From the NCBI GenBank assembly GCA_000306725.1, contig CP003083.1, forward strand, positions 2,654,042-2,718,041: a DNA stretch of 64,000 bases, read 5' to 3'. The notes under the pieces are model-generated. The model had not been told where the DNA came from, did no database searches, and saw only the letters and a program-made list of their open reading frames with translations. Positions 62,368-64,000 of this stretch are shown one piece after another (position 1 is the stretch's first letter; each line of letters starts with the position of its first letter). The stretch is from Methanolobus psychrophilus R15 (GTDB taxonomy: Archaea > Halobacteriota > Methanosarcinia > Methanosarcinales > Methanosarcinaceae). Made by a program: the position numbers and the translations under genes.

Positions 62368-64000
62368 TCAAGGGCGTATGAGGTACTGGTTCCCGCTATC
62401 TGCATTGATCCTCAATACTCCTGCTGAAACAAGTTCACTTATCTTTGCTTCGATCTCACCTTCGGAGAACTGCTTTGAGATCAGGCTTTTTATGATCTCT
62501 TTTTTCACCTTTGCACCACGTGGCATGTACATTAGTATATTGCCCTCGAGCTTGCCAGGTTTCGCAGTGTTTTGTGCGGACTGCCTGGATTGCTGCTGCA
62601 CTTGTGGCATCGCAGCAGGCTGAGTTTCCATGAACGGCAAAGACTGTACATTTTCCTGCACATCCAGTATGGGAGGTGCAATGAATGGGGGCATCTTCTC
62701 GGTTTTAAGGGGCTCAGCTATCTCATGCAGCCTGAACAGAGGCTGTCTTAAGTCTCCATGGGGTGCTGTCTCGCTTTTGGTATCAAAGGATGGCATGGCT
62801 GGTACTATCTGTCCCATATCCCCTGGCATTTTGAACTCCTGCATCACTATCTGAGTCCCCTGTTCTTCCATAGCTTGAGGTTTGAATTCCGGCATAACGA
62901 GGGATGGTTCACTTACTGACTTTGTCTGTTGCTCGAAAACTGGCATTATCGGGGCTGGTTCGCTTACCGGGATAACCTGCTGGTTGAAAGCTGGGATTAC
63001 CGGAGCTGGCTCGCCTGCCGGAACGGAATGCTGATTGAAAGTTGGCACTATAGGTGCTGATTCGCTTACCGGAAGAGCATTCTGATTGAAAATGGGCATT
63101 GTTGGTTTTGGCTCACTTACCGGAATAAGATGTTGATTGAAAGCCGGCATTACTGGAACTTGTTCTCTTGTCGGAATAATATGTTGTTCGAAAGCTGGCG
63201 TTACCGGGACTGGCTCACTTATCGGAATAGCTTGCTGTTCAAAAGCCGGCATTACCGGAGCCGGCTTACTTATCGGAATAACTTGCTTTTCAAAAGTCGG
63301 CATAATAGGAGTTGTGTCGCTGGCAGGAGTAACTTGTTGCGTTAGCTCCGGCATCATTGGAATTGATCCGTTTGCATTAATGTCCTTTTGCTTGAATTCT
63401 GATATTATCGGGGGTACTTCAGGCTCTGTGTTTTCAAGTGGTGCCTGCGCAAAAGTATATTCTGGCTGATTTGAATCCGCGAAAACTTCCGGCTGGTCAA
63501 ATACAGGCTCCTCGGGAGGATTTTGTACGATATCATGGATCATCGCTCCATTAAATGCCTTCCCGGGTGTTGTTTCAGAAATCCGGAAGTGTATTTCCTT
63601 TTTCTCAAACTCTGGAATCTCTGCCGGGGCATCCGGTATAACAGTGCACGGCAGGGCAATGCTTTTCTCGCTTATGGGAATTATTATTGGCTCAATATCG
63701 TCACCAATGTTGCTTGCAAGGGGCCTGTCTTTGTATGAGATTAATGAACCCGATGGCAGAATGTCTGAAGATGGTTCAGAATCCGGGCTAAGGGTGATTT
63801 TTCCTGTCAGGTGTTTCTCAAATTCAGTAAGTTTTAAGAATATCTCATCTACGTTTTCCTTAAGAATTGTGAAATCATGCACCCATGGTTTATTGCTGGT
63901 CTCAGGTGTATCTTCAAGCGTTTCAAGCTCTCTTTCCACCAGTTTTCTGATGAACAGGCTTTTGTTCTCTATCCTGTCCAGCTTTTTGAAAAGCTCATCA
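62368..64000 (-). CDS. 17-residue-repeat protein with C-terminal winged helix (cut at right edge)
   Basis: The frame is open from the stop at 62368 through the right edge; a GTG at 63939 is available, but the upstream codons (DELFKKLDRIENKSLFIRKLVEREL) look coding and recall a ribbon-helix-helix, so the start is probably outside. The middle (62880-63360) is nine or ten copies of a 17-residue unit, consensus PVMPAFxQQxIPVSEPA, at a 51-base DNA period. The last 60 residues (about ILMYMPRGAKVKKEIIKSLI to YLIRP) form a winged-helix domain. So: N-terminal possible DNA-binding, Pro-rich spacer, C-terminal wHTH. Function not known. Confidence 0.75.
   Translation of the reverse strand, partial: DELFKKLDRIENKSLFIRKLVERELETLEDTPETSNKPWVHDFTILKENVDEIFLKLTEFEKHLTGKITLSPDSEPSSDILPSGSLISYKDRPLASNIGDDIEPIIIPISEKSIALPCTVIPDAPAEIPEFEKKEIHFRISETTPGKAFNGAMIHDIVQNPPEEPVFDQPEVFADSNQPEYTFAQAPLENTEPEVPPIISEFKQKDINANGSIPMMPELTQQVTPASDTTPIMPTFEKQVIPISKPAPVMPAFEQQAIPISEPVPVTPAFEQHIIPTREQVPVMPAFNQHLIPVSEPKPTMPIFNQNALPVSESAPIVPTFNQHSVPAGEPAPVIPAFNQQVIPVSEPAPIMPVFEQQTKSVSEPSLVMPEFKPQAMEEQGTQIVMQEFKMPGDMGQIVPAMPSFDTKSETAPHGDLRQPLFRLHEIAEPLKTEKMPPFIAPPILDVQENVQSLPFMETQPAAMPQVQQQSRQSAQNTAKPGKLEGNILMYMPRGAKVKKEIIKSLISKQFSEGEIEAKISELVSAGVLRINADSGNQYLIRP

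Overview
The window is chromosomal DNA from a methanogenic archaeon, most likely of the Methanosarcinales (Methanolobus/Methanomethylovorans/Methanosarcina-like). It carries archaeal ribosomal proteins L21e, L37e and S8e, an LSm protein, a ThiD-ThiN fusion, the Pus10/TrmY pair, an AMA-type AAA ATPase (a group known from methanogens and Archaeoglobus), a homoaconitase-type large subunit, archaeal HMG-CoA reductase and several very large PAS-rich histidine kinases. The genus is inference; no marker here fixes it.

Region 1 (1-9778) is ordinary chromosome. A minus-strand run holds a DEAD-box helicase, trmY, pus10 and rpl21e: Pus10 makes pseudouridine 54 in tRNA and TrmY methylates it. It is followed by thiDN, LSm, rpl37e, purF, tRNA-His and a membrane-anchored PAS sensor kinase.

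Region 2 (about 9888-28473) is an 18.6-kb integrated mobile island inserted between the sensor kinase and the AMA gene. A perfect 14-bp direct repeat brackets it and a tyrosine integrase lies just inside the left end. It carries a small operon with a ribbon-helix-helix protein, a DUF3987-like replication protein preceded by nested inverted repeats, and three candidate or known defence modules: a uracil-DNA-glycosylase-superfamily protein with a GIY-YIG protein; an overlapping pair made of a DUF5343-like protein and a PLD-like nuclease; and a restriction-modification block (single-chain Type IIG-like enzyme plus Type I R, half-size S and M). Between the modules are AT-rich stretches. One of them, 16280-17174, holds a regular array of four purine/pyrimidine-armed hairpins, plus a fifth related hairpin, with no gene. 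This is the least explained structure in the window.

Region 3 (28521-49390) is core chromosome again: AMA ATPase, RNase Z, S8e, an Lrp regulator with an aminotransferase, a sensor kinase beside a lipoprotein with two solute-binding domains and a Cache domain, a VTT membrane protein, a stand-alone 5S rRNA, tandem AI-2E-family transporters, a structured-RNA candidate, an RDD protein, regulators, a KaiC-like ATPase, HMG-CoA reductase, homoaconitase/isopropylmalate isomerase large subunit, tRNA-Ile and tRNA-Ala.

Region 4 (49390-64000) starts with a 1771-residue hybrid kinase that carries a complete internal phosphorelay. It continues with an FKBP lipoprotein, an OB-fold protein, a sugar-phosphate nucleotidyltransferase, a UPF0104 membrane protein, a radical SAM/HhH enzyme, IlvD, a zinc-finger protein and a 17-residue-repeat protein cut by the right edge.
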